Source: Clostridia bacterium (GTDB lineage Bacteria; Bacillota; Clostridia; Oscillospirales; CAG-272). From it: DNA of 64,000 nucleotides. The translations under genes and the position numbers were made by a program. The stretch is taken from positions 1 to 64,000 of the forward strand of contig JAFQEG010000010.1 in assembly GCA_017399145.1 (NCBI GenBank), written 5' to 3'. This document shows positions 1 to 7,719 of this stretch, piece after piece. Positions within the stretch are counted from its first letter, which is position 1; every line of letters starts with the position of its first letter. The notes under the pieces were generated by a model that made no database searches, was not told the DNA's origin, and saw nothing but the letters and a program-made list of their open reading frames with translations.

Positions 1-165
1 AAAAGTTTTAGAAATTGTTTTAGATACGGAAATTCTTGCACCGTCTACGGTTTCGGATTTTGGGAAAGACAAAACGCCGAAATCCCTTGATTTTACTGGG
101 TTTTCAGCGTTTTTTATCGTCTGATATTTTCGATTATTTTGGGGTAATGTCGGATTTCTAAAAAA

Positions 166-222
166 GTCTTGAAAACCGTTTGGCCAAAAGCCACGGGGGT
201 TCGAATCCCTCTTCCTGCGCCA
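166..222 (+). tRNA. truncated 3' part of a tRNA-Ser(UGA)
   Basis: From the anticodon loop (CTTGAAA, anticodon TGA) to an encoded CCA end the sequence reads as the 3' part of a serine tRNA: a short variable arm, a T arm with loop TTCGAAT (about 200-207), then acceptor strand TTCCTGC, discriminator G and CCA at 220-222. The matching 5' acceptor strand GCAGGAA and a D arm are absent upstream; similarity ends near position 166, at the anticodon stem. It is therefore a fragment and not a working gene. A 16-bp terminator hairpin follows directly. The simplest reading is an integrase-type attachment scar or a duplicated tRNA 3' end, with the intact gene to the left of the window. Confidence 0.75.
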
Positions 223-225
223 AAA

Positions 226-269
226 GAAACCTAAACCGAACACAGTTCGGTTTAGGTTTCTTTCTTTTT
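226..269 (+). terminator. intrinsic terminator after the tRNA-Ser fragment
   Basis: Perfect 16-bp stem (226-241 with 245-260), 3-nt loop ACA, then a T-rich tract. It lies 3 bases after the CCA end, as expected for a tRNA terminator. Confidence 0.85.
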
Positions 270-285
270 GGCACAGGTACGAGAG

Positions 286-860
286 GATTCTCACCCACCT
301 TTGTATTGCGTAGCAATGCAAATGGGGTGCGGACACGAGCCGTAAGCCGTTGTCTGCTTGCAAGCATAAGGCTCGGCGAAGTGCATTTTGCAGAGCAAAA
401 TGTATCCCTCGATAAGTTATTTTCATATTTGTTGTAAAACATTTTTCGGTGACCGAAGGATTTTGCGAAACATAAACAAACGATAAGCACTCATTGTTTC
501 GCAAAATTCAAGAGGAGAAATCCCTCTTCCTGCGCCAAAACAAAAGGACACCGATTTGGTGTCCTTTTGTTTTGCTCAAAAAGAGGCTCTCGAGTCTCTT
601 TTTTCGTTACTACGAAAATGGGGTTCGCAAGTCCGCCGAAAGTCATCTGGGAGCTTGCTCACAAGGGACTCGGCGCGACTCATTTCCGTAAGGAAATGCA
701 TCCCGTTTGTTATTTTACGTAAAAACAATATGAGGTGATTCTCACCCACCTTTGTATTGCGTAGCAATGCAAATGGGGTGCGCAAGTCGGGCGGAAGTCA
801 TCGGGGAGCTCGCTCACCAGGGACTCGCCCAGACTCATTTTGCAGAGCAAAATGTATCCC
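286..860 (+). repeat. cluster of short palindromic direct repeats
   Basis: A 46-bp segment at 286-331 recurs identically at 736-781. A 25-bp palindromic segment at 384-408 (CATTTTGC-AGA-GCAAAATG core) recurs at 836-860. The block 628-690 resembles 783-840 with substitutions that keep small hairpins. A 13-bp perfect inverted repeat (460-472 with 495-507) lies just before the second tRNA fragment. No convincing protein gene lies between 1 and 1002. Confidence 0.8.
519..573 (+). repeat. second copy of the tRNA-Ser 3' tail plus its own terminator
   Basis: Positions 519-540 repeat 204-225 identically over 22 bases, covering the last bases of the T arm, the acceptor 3' strand and CCA. A different terminator follows: a 16-bp perfect stem (537-552 with 558-573). 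The order is tRNA 3' end, terminator, repeats, shorter tRNA 3' end, second terminator, which resembles the arrangement seen after mnmG and typA in this window. Confidence 0.75.
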
Positions 861-935
861 GGTTGATAAATTCGCACTAACTAAGTGTGTAAGCACTATT
901 CTCTTTTCCTGTCCCTTTTTCTGTACACATTCTAT

Positions 936-964
936 TTGACAACGTTTTTTTAATATGCTACAAT
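936..964 (+). promoter_or_regulatory. sigma-A promoter of the 64-residue repeat protein gene
   Basis: TTGACA at 936-941 and TACAAT at 959-964 with a 17-bp spacer, 38 bases before the start codon. Confidence 0.85.
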
Positions 965-1002
965 AAAATTAACAAATTAATTTAATAAAGGAAGATTTAA
1001 AA

Positions 1003-1197
1003 ATGGAAAGAATTACACTTAAAGATGCTCAATTTCGCATCATAGGCTATGTGGACATTGAGTCCAACGGTAACAAAACACTTCGTGACCCACAGTTTAG
1101 AATTTTAGGCTACTACAAAGCAAATCAAAATGTTACCCAAGACAATTGTTTTAGAATTGTTGGCAGAGGCGACATTTTAACATCACTTTTGCGTTAA
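1003..1197 (+). CDS. small three-repeat protein, function unknown
   Basis: A 64-residue protein built from three imperfect repeats of about 20 residues. Each carries an FRI(I/L/V)G core (FRIIGYVD near 11-18, FRILGYYK near 32-39, FRIVGRGD near 50-57). There is no signal peptide or membrane segment. The pattern of short beta-strands ending in Gly-aromatic resembles small beta-flower or beta-propeller-like repeat proteins, but I cannot assign a family. The start is supported by AAGGAAG about 8 bases upstream and a consensus promoter. The gene stands alone between that promoter and its own terminator, next to repeat-rich DNA. Confidence 0.75.
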   Translation: MERITLKDAQFRIIGYVDIESNGNKTLRDPQFRILGYYKANQNVTQDNCFRIVGRGDILTSLLR

Positions 1198-1219
1198 TTT
1201 TACAAATTCTTTGATGAAA

Positions 1220-1249
1220 AGGTAGCGTTTTTGTAAACGCTACCTTTTT
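1220..1249 (+). terminator. intrinsic terminator after the repeat-protein gene
   Basis: An 11-bp perfect stem (1220-1230 with 1235-1245), loop TTGT, followed by a T run. Confidence 0.85.
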
Positions 1250-1340
1250 ACATTCAACTATAAAATCTAATTTTGATAAAACACCTTGTTTTTAGTTCGT
1301 CTTTTGTCTCTCTTGTTTATATTTATATGCCCACTTCAAC

Positions 1341-1562
1341 CTATATCAAGCTCTCTACAACGTCTTTTAGGTGAATCTGCTCTAAGCCTAGTCTGTTGCA
1401 ATTATCAACTAGCCTTTCGGCTAAGGCTTTATCCTGTGTTAAGTCGTTGAAGGCTTTTATTAACTCATACGAATCCTTGTCCCTTTTAACAAGTGCAATA
1501 CCATAAAAAGCAATTTCCCTTTCCGTGTGATATATAGTAGTTGTAAGTATGTACCTCTCCAT
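1341..1562 (-). CDS. small cytosolic protein, DUF6514-like
   Basis: About 73 residues starting at MERYILTTTI. The sequence AAGGAAGAG directly upstream on the minus strand supports this start over a longer frame reaching 1637. Features are a YGIALV segment near the N-terminus and a C-terminal HLKDVVESLI. Small Clostridia proteins of the DUF6514 type share the YGI...HLxDVxE layout, so I assign it there tentatively. Nothing in the sequence reveals a biochemical role, and there is no signal peptide or membrane helix. Confidence 0.6.
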   Translation of the reverse strand: MERYILTTTIYHTEREIAFYGIALVKRDKDSYELIKAFNDLTQDKALAERLVDNCNRLGLEQIHLKDVVESLI

Positions 1563-1719
1563 TCTCTCTTCCTTATGCTGATGACAAACATTTTTCGCAA
1601 CCGTCAAATGCTTATAGAGCAAATCAACAAAAATCACGACAAACTATAATTTAATCTACTACAATAGATAATTATAATCCCACAAAAACGTGACTTATTT
1701 TTGTGATTTTTGAAAATGC

Positions 1720-1746
1720 AAAGCCTGACAGCTGTTGTCAGGCTTT
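1720..1746. terminator. hairpin between small genes
   Basis: Perfect 11-bp stem (1720-1730 with 1736-1746), flanked by A/T runs. A second, weaker hairpin (1758-1765 with 1802-1809) lies between it and the end of the next gene. Which transcript they end is not obvious. Confidence 0.55.
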
Positions 1747-1847
1747 AATTACTTGATAATAGAGGCCCTATATAAGCACACCGGTTCCTATTTATATAAG
1801 ACCTCTATTTTTGGAAGACAAATTTTATTTATTTTTCTTAAAGTCTA

Positions 1848-2267
1848 TTAGTTATATGTTTTTACACATTCAAGTACGTCTGTTTCCACAGTTGTATCGT
1901 CCATAGCCGATATTGTGAAAACAGCCTTGTAAGTTTTTCCGAGAGTTGCCTCAAACTCTCCACTTACCACCAAAGAACCACGAGTGCTTTCGTTTGCATA
2001 GGAATCCACAAACTCCCATTCGCCATTTACTGACTCGTACACGTTAACAACGCCTACCATCTTTATTGTACCGAGTTGTTTTGTCGCTGATGCTGTTACT
2101 AAGCCAACATCATCAAAGTAGCCTATATCTAGTGTTGCCGTTGAAATATTATCATAGCAAGGTTCAACGCCGTTGTCGGGCATTGCTGCAAACGCAGTTA
2201 CGTTAAGGGATAAAATGCAAAGCATGCAAATTAAAGCAGTTGTCAAAAGTCTTTTTGTTTTCCTCAT
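1848..2267 (-). CDS. small secreted protein of unknown function
   Basis: About 139 residues. The start MRKTKRLLTTAL is supported by AAGAGGT 6 bases upstream. A typical signal peptide follows: basic N-terminus, hydrophobic core to about residue 25, and cleavage after AFA. The mature part is a short beta-rich domain with VNVYESVNGEW and a GKTYKAVFTISAMD segment, like the small exported immunoglobulin-like proteins common in Lachnospiraceae and relatives. It lies downstream of a sigma/DUF4367 pair but is separated from it by a strong terminator, so it is probably transcribed partly or wholly on its own. Confidence 0.7.
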   Translation of the reverse strand: MRKTKRLLTTALICMLCILSLNVTAFAAMPDNGVEPCYDNISTATLDIGYFDDVGLVTASATKQLGTIKMVGVVNVYESVNGEWEFVDSYANESTRGSLVVSGEFEATLGKTYKAVFTISAMDDTTVETDVLECVKTYN

Positions 2268-2302
2268 AATTACCTCTTTTCTTTGTCTTCCATAATAATA
2301 AG

Positions 2303-2345
2303 AAAAAAGCTTGAAAAATGTGACACATATTTTCAAGCTTTTTTT
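2303..2345 (-). terminator. terminator after the DUF4367 gene
   Basis: A 15-bp A/T-flanked perfect stem (2303-2317 with 2330-2344), just after the stop codon at 2352 on the minus strand. Confidence 0.8.
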
Positions 2346-2351
2346 ACATTT

Positions 2352-3050
2352 TTATTCAATTCTGGAAATTAAGTCCTTTAGTGTGTCAATATCGTAGCCA
2401 TCTATTGTATAAAAATAGTAATCGTCAGACCAAAACATACTAACGGTTCCGTTGTTATAATCTATAATGGTAATATGGTTTTTATTAATTTCATAACTAG
2501 AAATGGTAACCATTTCCGAATTTACGTGTACAGAAGATGTTTCATCTAGTATAGTTTGTCTAAACATGCCCAAATGCTCATCACCTTTATAATAGTCAGC
2601 TAGAAACATTCTTTTTCCGTTTATCAAAATTTCTTCCTCTACACCCTCGGGCAACGTTGCAGGCTTATGAACAATTTGTATTTCAGTTATAGCCTCACCG
2701 GTTGTATCGTCGCTATTTTCGTGACTGATTTCAAAATATTCATTAAAAATTTCTACGATAGTATTCCACACAGCTTGTCTTACGGCAGACACACTCATCA
2801 TTGTTGCAAAGCTAAGAGACAAAACAACAAGACATATAATTGCCACCCTAGAAAGCACTCTTTTGAATTGAACTGCAAAGGGCTCTAGTTTTCCCTTGCT
2901 TAATATTTTTTCCTTATTTCTTTCGAATCTCTTGCTAAAAGTAACGTTGGTGGTATCAATACTGTTATATAGCTCTAGCTCGTCATCACCACAGCCCTCT
3001 ACCAACAACTCAAGTAGCAAGTCAATTCTTTCTTCACTTGAACAAGTCAT
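2352..3050 (-). CDS. DUF4367 membrane protein, probable anti-sigma factor
   Basis: A 232-residue protein with a cytosolic N-terminal part, one membrane helix (about 69-89) and an extracytoplasmic C-terminal domain of DUF4367 type (PATLPEGVEEE, LGMFRQTI, DIDTLKDLISRIE). Proteins of this design are usually encoded directly after an ECF-like sigma factor and hold it inactive at the membrane. Here the start codon lies inside the end of the sigma gene (17-base overlap), which implies translational coupling. The DUF4367 assignment rests on pattern and context; the anti-sigma role is inferred. Confidence 0.75.
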   Translation of the reverse strand: MTCSSEERIDLLLELLVEGCGDDELELYNSIDTTNVTFSKRFERNKEKILSKGKLEPFAVQFKRVLSRVAIICLVVLSLSFATMMSVSAVRQAVWNTIVEIFNEYFEISHENSDDTTGEAITEIQIVHKPATLPEGVEEEILINGKRMFLADYYKGDEHLGMFRQTILDETSSVHVNSEMVTISSYEINKNHITIIDYNNGTVSMFWSDDYYFYTIDGYDIDTLKDLISRIE

Positions 3051-3612
3051 AAAGATCCTTGCCTCCTACTTCCTTTAGCTTTTTCTTCGCTCTTTCAATT
3101 CTTTTCCTTGCCAAATTCTCAGAAATATGTAGCATTTGGCTAATTTCTTTCCCTTTCATTTTGTATTGAAATCTCATAATCAAAATATGCTTGTACTGTG
3201 GCTCAAGAGAATCAATACATTCCCTCAACTTCTTTTTGAGCTCGTTGTTCACCACGATTTCAAAAACATCAGAGGCTTCGTCGCTTATATCGTTTTCGCC
3301 TCTGTTTTCATAATCGATAGATTCTTCCGTTAAGGATTGATATTTACCTCTATCCCTACATTTTGCTAGTGCTGAGTTTTTAATGCAAATAACCAAATAT
3401 TTAATTTGGTCCTCCTCGGAAAAGGATTTAAAACGGTCAAGCATATCAATAACAGAAAGAAAAACATCTTGCACACAATCCTCGGCTAGGCTTTCTTCAT
3501 TTATTATAGAATAAGCGATAACCTTTAATTTCAATTGGTGCTTCGAATATAACTCTTCGACAAATACGCGGTCATCCTCGGACTCTATTGACATCAAAAG
3601 AATTTGCAACAT
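3034..3612 (-). CDS. RNA polymerase sigma factor, sigma-70/ECF family
   Basis: About 192 residues starting at MLQILLMS. A strong AGGAGGTG site 6 bases upstream selects this start over a longer frame to 3660. Region 2 is visible near residues 40-55 (AEDCVQDVFLSV, LDRFKSF) and region 4 near the C-terminus (LEPQYKHILIMRF, then the helix-turn-helix EISQMLHISENLARKRIERAKKKL). It overlaps the DUF4367 gene, giving a sigma/anti-sigma module. A TATAAT with an upstream TG (extended -10) at 3649-3654 on the minus strand is the likely promoter. The regulon cannot be read from this window. Confidence 0.85.
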   Translation of the reverse strand: MLQILLMSIESEDDRVFVEELYSKHQLKLKVIAYSIINEESLAEDCVQDVFLSVIDMLDRFKSFSEEDQIKYLVICIKNSALAKCRDRGKYQSLTEESIDYENRGENDISDEASDVFEIVVNNELKKKLRECIDSLEPQYKHILIMRFQYKMKGKEISQMLHISENLARKRIERAKKKLKEVGGKDLYDLFK

Positions 3613-3736
3613 AATTTCACCTCCTCTTATTTTAATATCTTTAATCAAATTATAACACAAATTAATTCAAAAATCTATTAAAAATTAGAGGGTACTCTGT
3701 ATCAGGTACTATTTTGAAATTTTAGCTATAACTATA

Positions 3737-3765
3737 TTGACATTACATTTACCAATTGGTAAAAT
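3737..3765 (+). promoter_or_regulatory. promoter with overlapping palindromic operator
   Basis: TTGACA at 3737-3742, 17-bp spacer, TAAAAT at 3760-3765. A perfect 16-bp palindrome (TTTACCAATTGGTAAA, 3748-3763) covers the spacer and the -10, so a bound dimeric repressor would block polymerase. The operon it controls includes a fucosidase-like enzyme, which suggests a sugar-responsive regulator, but no such regulator gene lies nearby. Confidence 0.75.
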
Positions 3766-3795
3766 GATATTGTAAGCTTAAAAAAGGAGAAATAT

Positions 3796-4947
3796 ATGAA
3801 AAAAGTAGCAATTGGCTTAATTTTCTGTATTCTTCTCGCTTGTCTTTCTGCCTGTGGCACCTCGGATTTGAGCAAAGAGGAAAAAAGTGGCAGGGAGTAT
3901 AGCGTTTTAGAGTACAGGACAACGATGCAATACCACGAAAATTTTAAAATTCTTCAATTGACCGACTTGCATCTTGGCATAGAAGGTGACCTTGCAAGTC
4001 AGCTTGGCCGTATTGAAAGGTCCGTTAGGGAAGCCGACCCCGACCTAATTATTTTAACAGGGGACAACTTCATGTACGCAACAAAAAGCATCGTCCGTCA
4101 GCTTATAACAACATTGAATAGCCTTTGCAAGGATTTGACAAGCAATCACCCCGAAAGGCTAACCAAATTTGCCCTAACCTATGGTAACCACGACAATCAA
4201 GGTGACTACCCTCGCTATTACACAAATAGCGTTTTAAAGGAATTTACCTGTGAAGACGGCAAGGAAATCCAAGAAAACAAATATGCAGCCTTTGTTGACT
4301 ACGAGGACGATAATTTGTTTGGTCTTACCAACTACTACATTGACCTAGTTGACGACAGACAAAAGTCCCCCGACACAGTTGACGTAAAATATCGTTTGCA
4401 TATAATTGACTCAAATACCTACTACTACCTAGGCACAAAATACGGCTACGACGTAATTCATACAGGTCAATTACTTCACGCACAAAAAATTTACCAAAAC
4501 GCGACCACCGACAAGGACTATATCGGTATGGCATTTTTGCATATACCCTTCCAAGAGTACGACCAAGTAAGAGTCCAATATCAGGAAAGCGACCACCCCG
4601 AATTAATCGGTCAAGGTGAATTTGGCGAAAACGCATACTTCCCCCACGAAAACAACAACTCCTTCACCATGCTAAGACAGGCTAACATTATTTCCTTCTT
4701 TGCAGGACACGACCACGTAAACTATGGTGATTTTATATTCAATCATTCAAGCGACACAATAGATAACAAGGCAATTCTTTCCTACGGAGTTAAATCAACC
4801 AATCAGCTATACCACGAAAGGGACAGAATAGGATACAAGGAAATTACCCTAAAGGACAATTTAACTAAGGAAGAGTTTATATCTATTGACAACATAAAGG
4901 AAAACTTTAAAAATATAACGACAGGATATGATTACTATGAAGAATAA
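3796..4947 (+). CDS. lipoprotein metallophosphoesterase
   Basis: A 383-residue calcineurin-like phosphoesterase with a lipoprotein signal (LSAC, lipidated Cys20), so probably anchored outside the membrane. The metal-binding motifs are present in order: D57-x-H59 (LTDLHLG), GDN (89-91), GNHD (130-133) and GHDHVNYGD near residue 300. The family cleaves phosphate esters using two metal ions; the substrate here is unknown. AAGGAG lies 8 bases before the start. It is the first gene of an operon with a membrane protein and a GH29-like enzyme, and the next gene begins inside its 3' end. Confidence 0.85.
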   Translation: MKKVAIGLIFCILLACLSACGTSDLSKEEKSGREYSVLEYRTTMQYHENFKILQLTDLHLGIEGDLASQLGRIERSVREADPDLIILTGDNFMYATKSIVRQLITTLNSLCKDLTSNHPERLTKFALTYGNHDNQGDYPRYYTNSVLKEFTCEDGKEIQENKYAAFVDYEDDNLFGLTNYYIDLVDDRQKSPDTVDVKYRLHIIDSNTYYYLGTKYGYDVIHTGQLLHAQKIYQNATTDKDYIGMAFLHIPFQEYDQVRVQYQESDHPELIGQGEFGENAYFPHENNNSFTMLRQANIISFFAGHDHVNYGDFIFNHSSDTIDNKAILSYGVKSTNQLYHERDRIGYKEITLKDNLTKEEFISIDNIKENFKNITTGYDYYEE

Positions 4948-5875
4948 TATTAAAAAGACAAGCATTTGTATCCATGCTTTAACAATTATCCTGCTACTTC
5001 TGTCCTGCTTCTTTATGTATGACTTTTATAAGTCACTCTCTGGTTTTATTGCCAACGAGTTTAGAGATCCCCTTGTAATGATGCCTATGGTATTTTCCTA
5101 TCTTGTACCGGTTATTGCCTTCATTTTCTATTTTTATAGCTTTTACGTTAAGAAATTGTCCCGAGGAGTGTCTATTTTTTCCATTTCCTTAAGCACAATT
5201 CTATCAATCTGCAACCTAGTATTTATCTTTGTAAATATAGAAAGATTTGTATCAAACAACGCCCTTGGGGTTTACGATTCTCTACTTTCAATTTTTGTAA
5301 AATTCCCATACGATGCAATTTGCATAAACCTTGTAATTTTAGCATTACAGGTGCTAAACCTAATAGCACTTATAAAGCCTACTGGCAAAATATCAGCCTT
5401 TAAGGACTCACTTTTGCAAAACAACATAATAAAGGTAAGCAAAAAGGAATACGCACTTCTTTCAATTTTATCAATACTTGCCTTTGTATTTACAGGTGAC
5501 GGTATCTGTGCATTTAACGCAATTGAAAACACACTTTATGACCCAAGACTAATTTATCTAATCCTTTGGGTCCTACTTATTCCAATAGCAAACCTTGTTT
5601 TCCTCTGCGTAAAATTCGAGGAAAGAAGCATTTCAAAAATAAAGAAAATTGTACTTCTTTCAAGTATGATTTTTGCAAATCTACTCTTTTCAATCCTATT
5701 TTTAATATTTGAATTAACAACACCAGGCTTTATAATTCATGTTGGCAAGCCACTTTTCCTAATTGCATTTTCCGTGTCCTTGCCTATTGAAATGATAGGA
5801 CTTGTCCTAATAATGGTAATATCAATAGTAGTTTTAACTATTCGACTAATCAAGCTAATCAAAAAATCAGCATAA
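4937..5875 (+). CDS. polytopic membrane protein, function unknown
   Basis: About 312 residues with roughly eight hydrophobic helices alternating with short charged loops. I see no transporter signature, nucleotide-binding motif or catalytic motif. The start MKNNIKKT, with AGGA 10 bases upstream, fits better than a start nine bases earlier. It overlaps the phosphoesterase gene by 11 bases and is followed after 12 bases by the GH29-like gene, so the three are co-transcribed. A role in export or membrane sensing linked to glycan use is only inferred from context. Confidence 0.65.
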   Translation: MKNNIKKTSICIHALTIILLLLSCFFMYDFYKSLSGFIANEFRDPLVMMPMVFSYLVPVIAFIFYFYSFYVKKLSRGVSIFSISLSTILSICNLVFIFVNIERFVSNNALGVYDSLLSIFVKFPYDAICINLVILALQVLNLIALIKPTGKISAFKDSLLQNNIIKVSKKEYALLSILSILAFVFTGDGICAFNAIENTLYDPRLIYLILWVLLIPIANLVFLCVKFEERSISKIKKIVLLSSMIFANLLFSILFLIFELTTPGFIIHVGKPLFLIAFSVSLPIEMIGLVLIMVISIVVLTIRLIKLIKKSA

Positions 5876-5887
5876 CAGGAGATAATT

Positions 5888-6910
5888 ATGGATAATGTAA
5901 AATGGTTTAAAAACGCAAAATACGGCTTAATGGTCCACTTCGGCTTGTATTCCCTTTTAAGTGGTAGCTACAAGGGCAAGAAAAGCAGACACTACGCAGA
6001 ATGGATAGAAAGCGCCCTAGCAATTCCAAATAGCGAAATGGAAAAGCTAGCAAGCATATTTAACCCTATCTATTTTGATGCAGAGGAATGGGTATTATTT
6101 GCCAAGGAATGTGGCATGGAATACATAGTTCTTACATCAAAGCATCACGAGGGCTTTGCCCTTTTCAAGTCCGAGGCAGATAGCTTTAACTGCTACGATG
6201 GAAGTCCATTTCACCGTGATATAGTAGGCGAGCTTGCCGAGGCGTGCAGAAAGCACGGACTAAAGCTAGGACTTTACTACTCACAAGACCTTGACTGGCA
6301 CGAATATCACGGTGGTGGTTACCTTTCCGACCCTAGTGGATGCTGTGGAGTTTCCTGGGACAACTCCTGGGACTTTAAGGGCGAAAAGGATTTTACAATC
6401 TGCTATGAAAAGAAAATCCTACCTCAAATAAAGGAAATTATGTCAAAGTATGGTGATATTGCACTTGTCTGGTTTGACGTGCCTATGACAATTTCCAAGG
6501 AACAAAGCGAGGAAATTTACAATACAGTAAAGGAGCTTCAACCAAATTGCTTAGTAAATTCTCGTCTAGGCAACGGAAAATACGACTACGTTTCCTTAGG
6601 CGATAACGAAATTCCCGATAAAATCGACACTTCCTTGGGCGAAATTGATTATAACGACATCTGTGGCTTTAAGCCCTCACCCCTAGGACTTTACGAGTCT
6701 GCCTGCACATTAAACGATAGCTGGGGTTTTACAACCCTTGATAACAATTGGAAAAGTGCTAAGCAGATTTACGAAAACAAAAAACGCCTCAATTCCTTAG
6801 GCATTAACTACCTAATCAACATAGGTCCCGACCACCTAGGTCGCTTCCCACTTCAAGCAACAGAAATCTTGCGTGAGGTAAAGCGCCTCGAGGACGAGGA
6901 AAATAAATAA
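5888..6910 (+). CDS. GH29-like alpha-L-fucosidase, catalytic domain only
   Basis: A 340-residue cytosolic protein matching the catalytic barrel of alpha-L-fucosidases: YGLMVHFGLYS (12-22), SKHHEGFALF (84-93), LKLGLYYSQDLDWHEY (125-140) and ALVWFDVP with the expected nucleophile Asp197. The usual WWDG around the nucleophile is WFDV here, and the C-terminal beta-sandwich of typical family members is missing, so the exact sugar is uncertain. There is no signal peptide. The ribosome site AACAGGAG precedes the start, and two terminator hairpins follow the gene. Confidence 0.8.
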   Translation: MDNVKWFKNAKYGLMVHFGLYSLLSGSYKGKKSRHYAEWIESALAIPNSEMEKLASIFNPIYFDAEEWVLFAKECGMEYIVLTSKHHEGFALFKSEADSFNCYDGSPFHRDIVGELAEACRKHGLKLGLYYSQDLDWHEYHGGGYLSDPSGCCGVSWDNSWDFKGEKDFTICYEKKILPQIKEIMSKYGDIALVWFDVPMTISKEQSEEIYNTVKELQPNCLVNSRLGNGKYDYVSLGDNEIPDKIDTSLGEIDYNDICGFKPSPLGLYESACTLNDSWGFTTLDNNWKSAKQIYENKKRLNSLGINYLINIGPDHLGRFPLQATEILREVKRLEDEENK

Positions 6911-6967
6911 AAAAGGCTCGCAAGAGCCTTTTTCTATTAAAAAATGCGACACAGTGTCGCATTTTTT
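6910..6967. terminator. back-to-back terminators between converging genes
   Basis: Hairpin 6910-6919/6924-6933 (AAAAAGGCTC stem, GCAA loop) ends the plus-strand operon. A second hairpin (6939-6967, stem core TGCGACA/TGTCGCA with A and T flanks) ends the minus-strand pgsA transcript. Confidence 0.85.
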
Positions 6968-6972
6968 ATTTA

Positions 6973-7698
6973 TTATTCGTTTGTATTGATATGCTTACCG
7001 TAAATTCTTAGATAGTTAATTCCAGATGCTACGGTCATAAATAGCATTACTGCAATTAAAAGGTAAGATGCAATATAGTAGGTTGTAAAATTACCGAGAT
7101 TGCTTTCGTTGATTGCATATTCAACAAGAATAACAACAACTGCAATTACCTGTGTAACGGTCTTTGCCTTACCAAAGAAGTTTGCAGGAATAACTCCAAC
7201 CTTTTTGTTTGCGCAAACAAGACGAATCGAGGTAACGCCAAGCTCACGCAAGAAAACAATAATACTTGCCCACAAAAGCACGTTAAACATAATTTGTGCG
7301 TTTGTATTGCTAACAACGTCACCAATTGGAATACCCCAAAAGCTACCTGTTTGTACTGCAAAGGTCTTTTCCCCTGCTATTGCAAACTTTGCAACTAATG
7401 CAAGAAGTGCACCGAAAATCATAATTTTGTCGGCAACTGCGTCCATAAACTTACCGAAGTCGGTTACAAGATTGTACCTTCTTGCAATCTTGCCGTCAAG
7501 CATATCGGTAAGTGCAGTTATCACAAATACGATAGCTGTAACAACCCCACACCAAACAGGGTCTTGAATATAGATAAGACAAGCGATAAATACAGGTACA
7601 AATACAATTCTTAGCATTGTAAGTGCGTTAGGCACGTTTAAATTGCCCACCTTCTTTTGTAGGACCTTGTCTACCTTGCTTTGATTATTTTCACTCAT
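6973..7698 (-). CDS. pgsA: CDP-diacylglycerol--glycerol-3-phosphate 3-phosphatidyltransferase
   Basis: A 241-residue integral membrane enzyme making phosphatidylglycerol-phosphate from CDP-diacylglycerol and glycerol-3-phosphate. The CDP-alcohol phosphotransferase signature is complete: D65, D68-G69, A72-R73, G82, D86, D90. It has about five or six membrane helices. A loop of roughly 40 residues near 110-150 makes it longer than the usual ~180-190 residues. It is the last gene of the run from dnaA, placed after rimO, a common neighbour of pgsA in Bacillota. Confidence 0.92.
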   Translation of the reverse strand: MSENNQSKVDKVLQKKVGNLNVPNALTMLRIVFVPVFIACLIYIQDPVWCGVVTAIVFVITALTDMLDGKIARRYNLVTDFGKFMDAVADKIMIFGALLALVAKFAIAGEKTFAVQTGSFWGIPIGDVVSNTNAQIMFNVLLWASIIVFLRELGVTSIRLVCANKKVGVIPANFFGKAKTVTQVIAVVVILVEYAINESNLGNFTTYYIASYLLIAVMLFMTVASGINYLRIYGKHINTNE

Positions 7699-7719
7699 TT
7701 CTTTTTCTCCTAAGAAATA

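Noticed and set aside
158..490. Long frames across the tRNA-Ser fragments and repeats at the left edge
   Set aside because: They run through a tRNA fragment and terminators, have no ribosome site, and exist on both strands only because the repeats lack stops.
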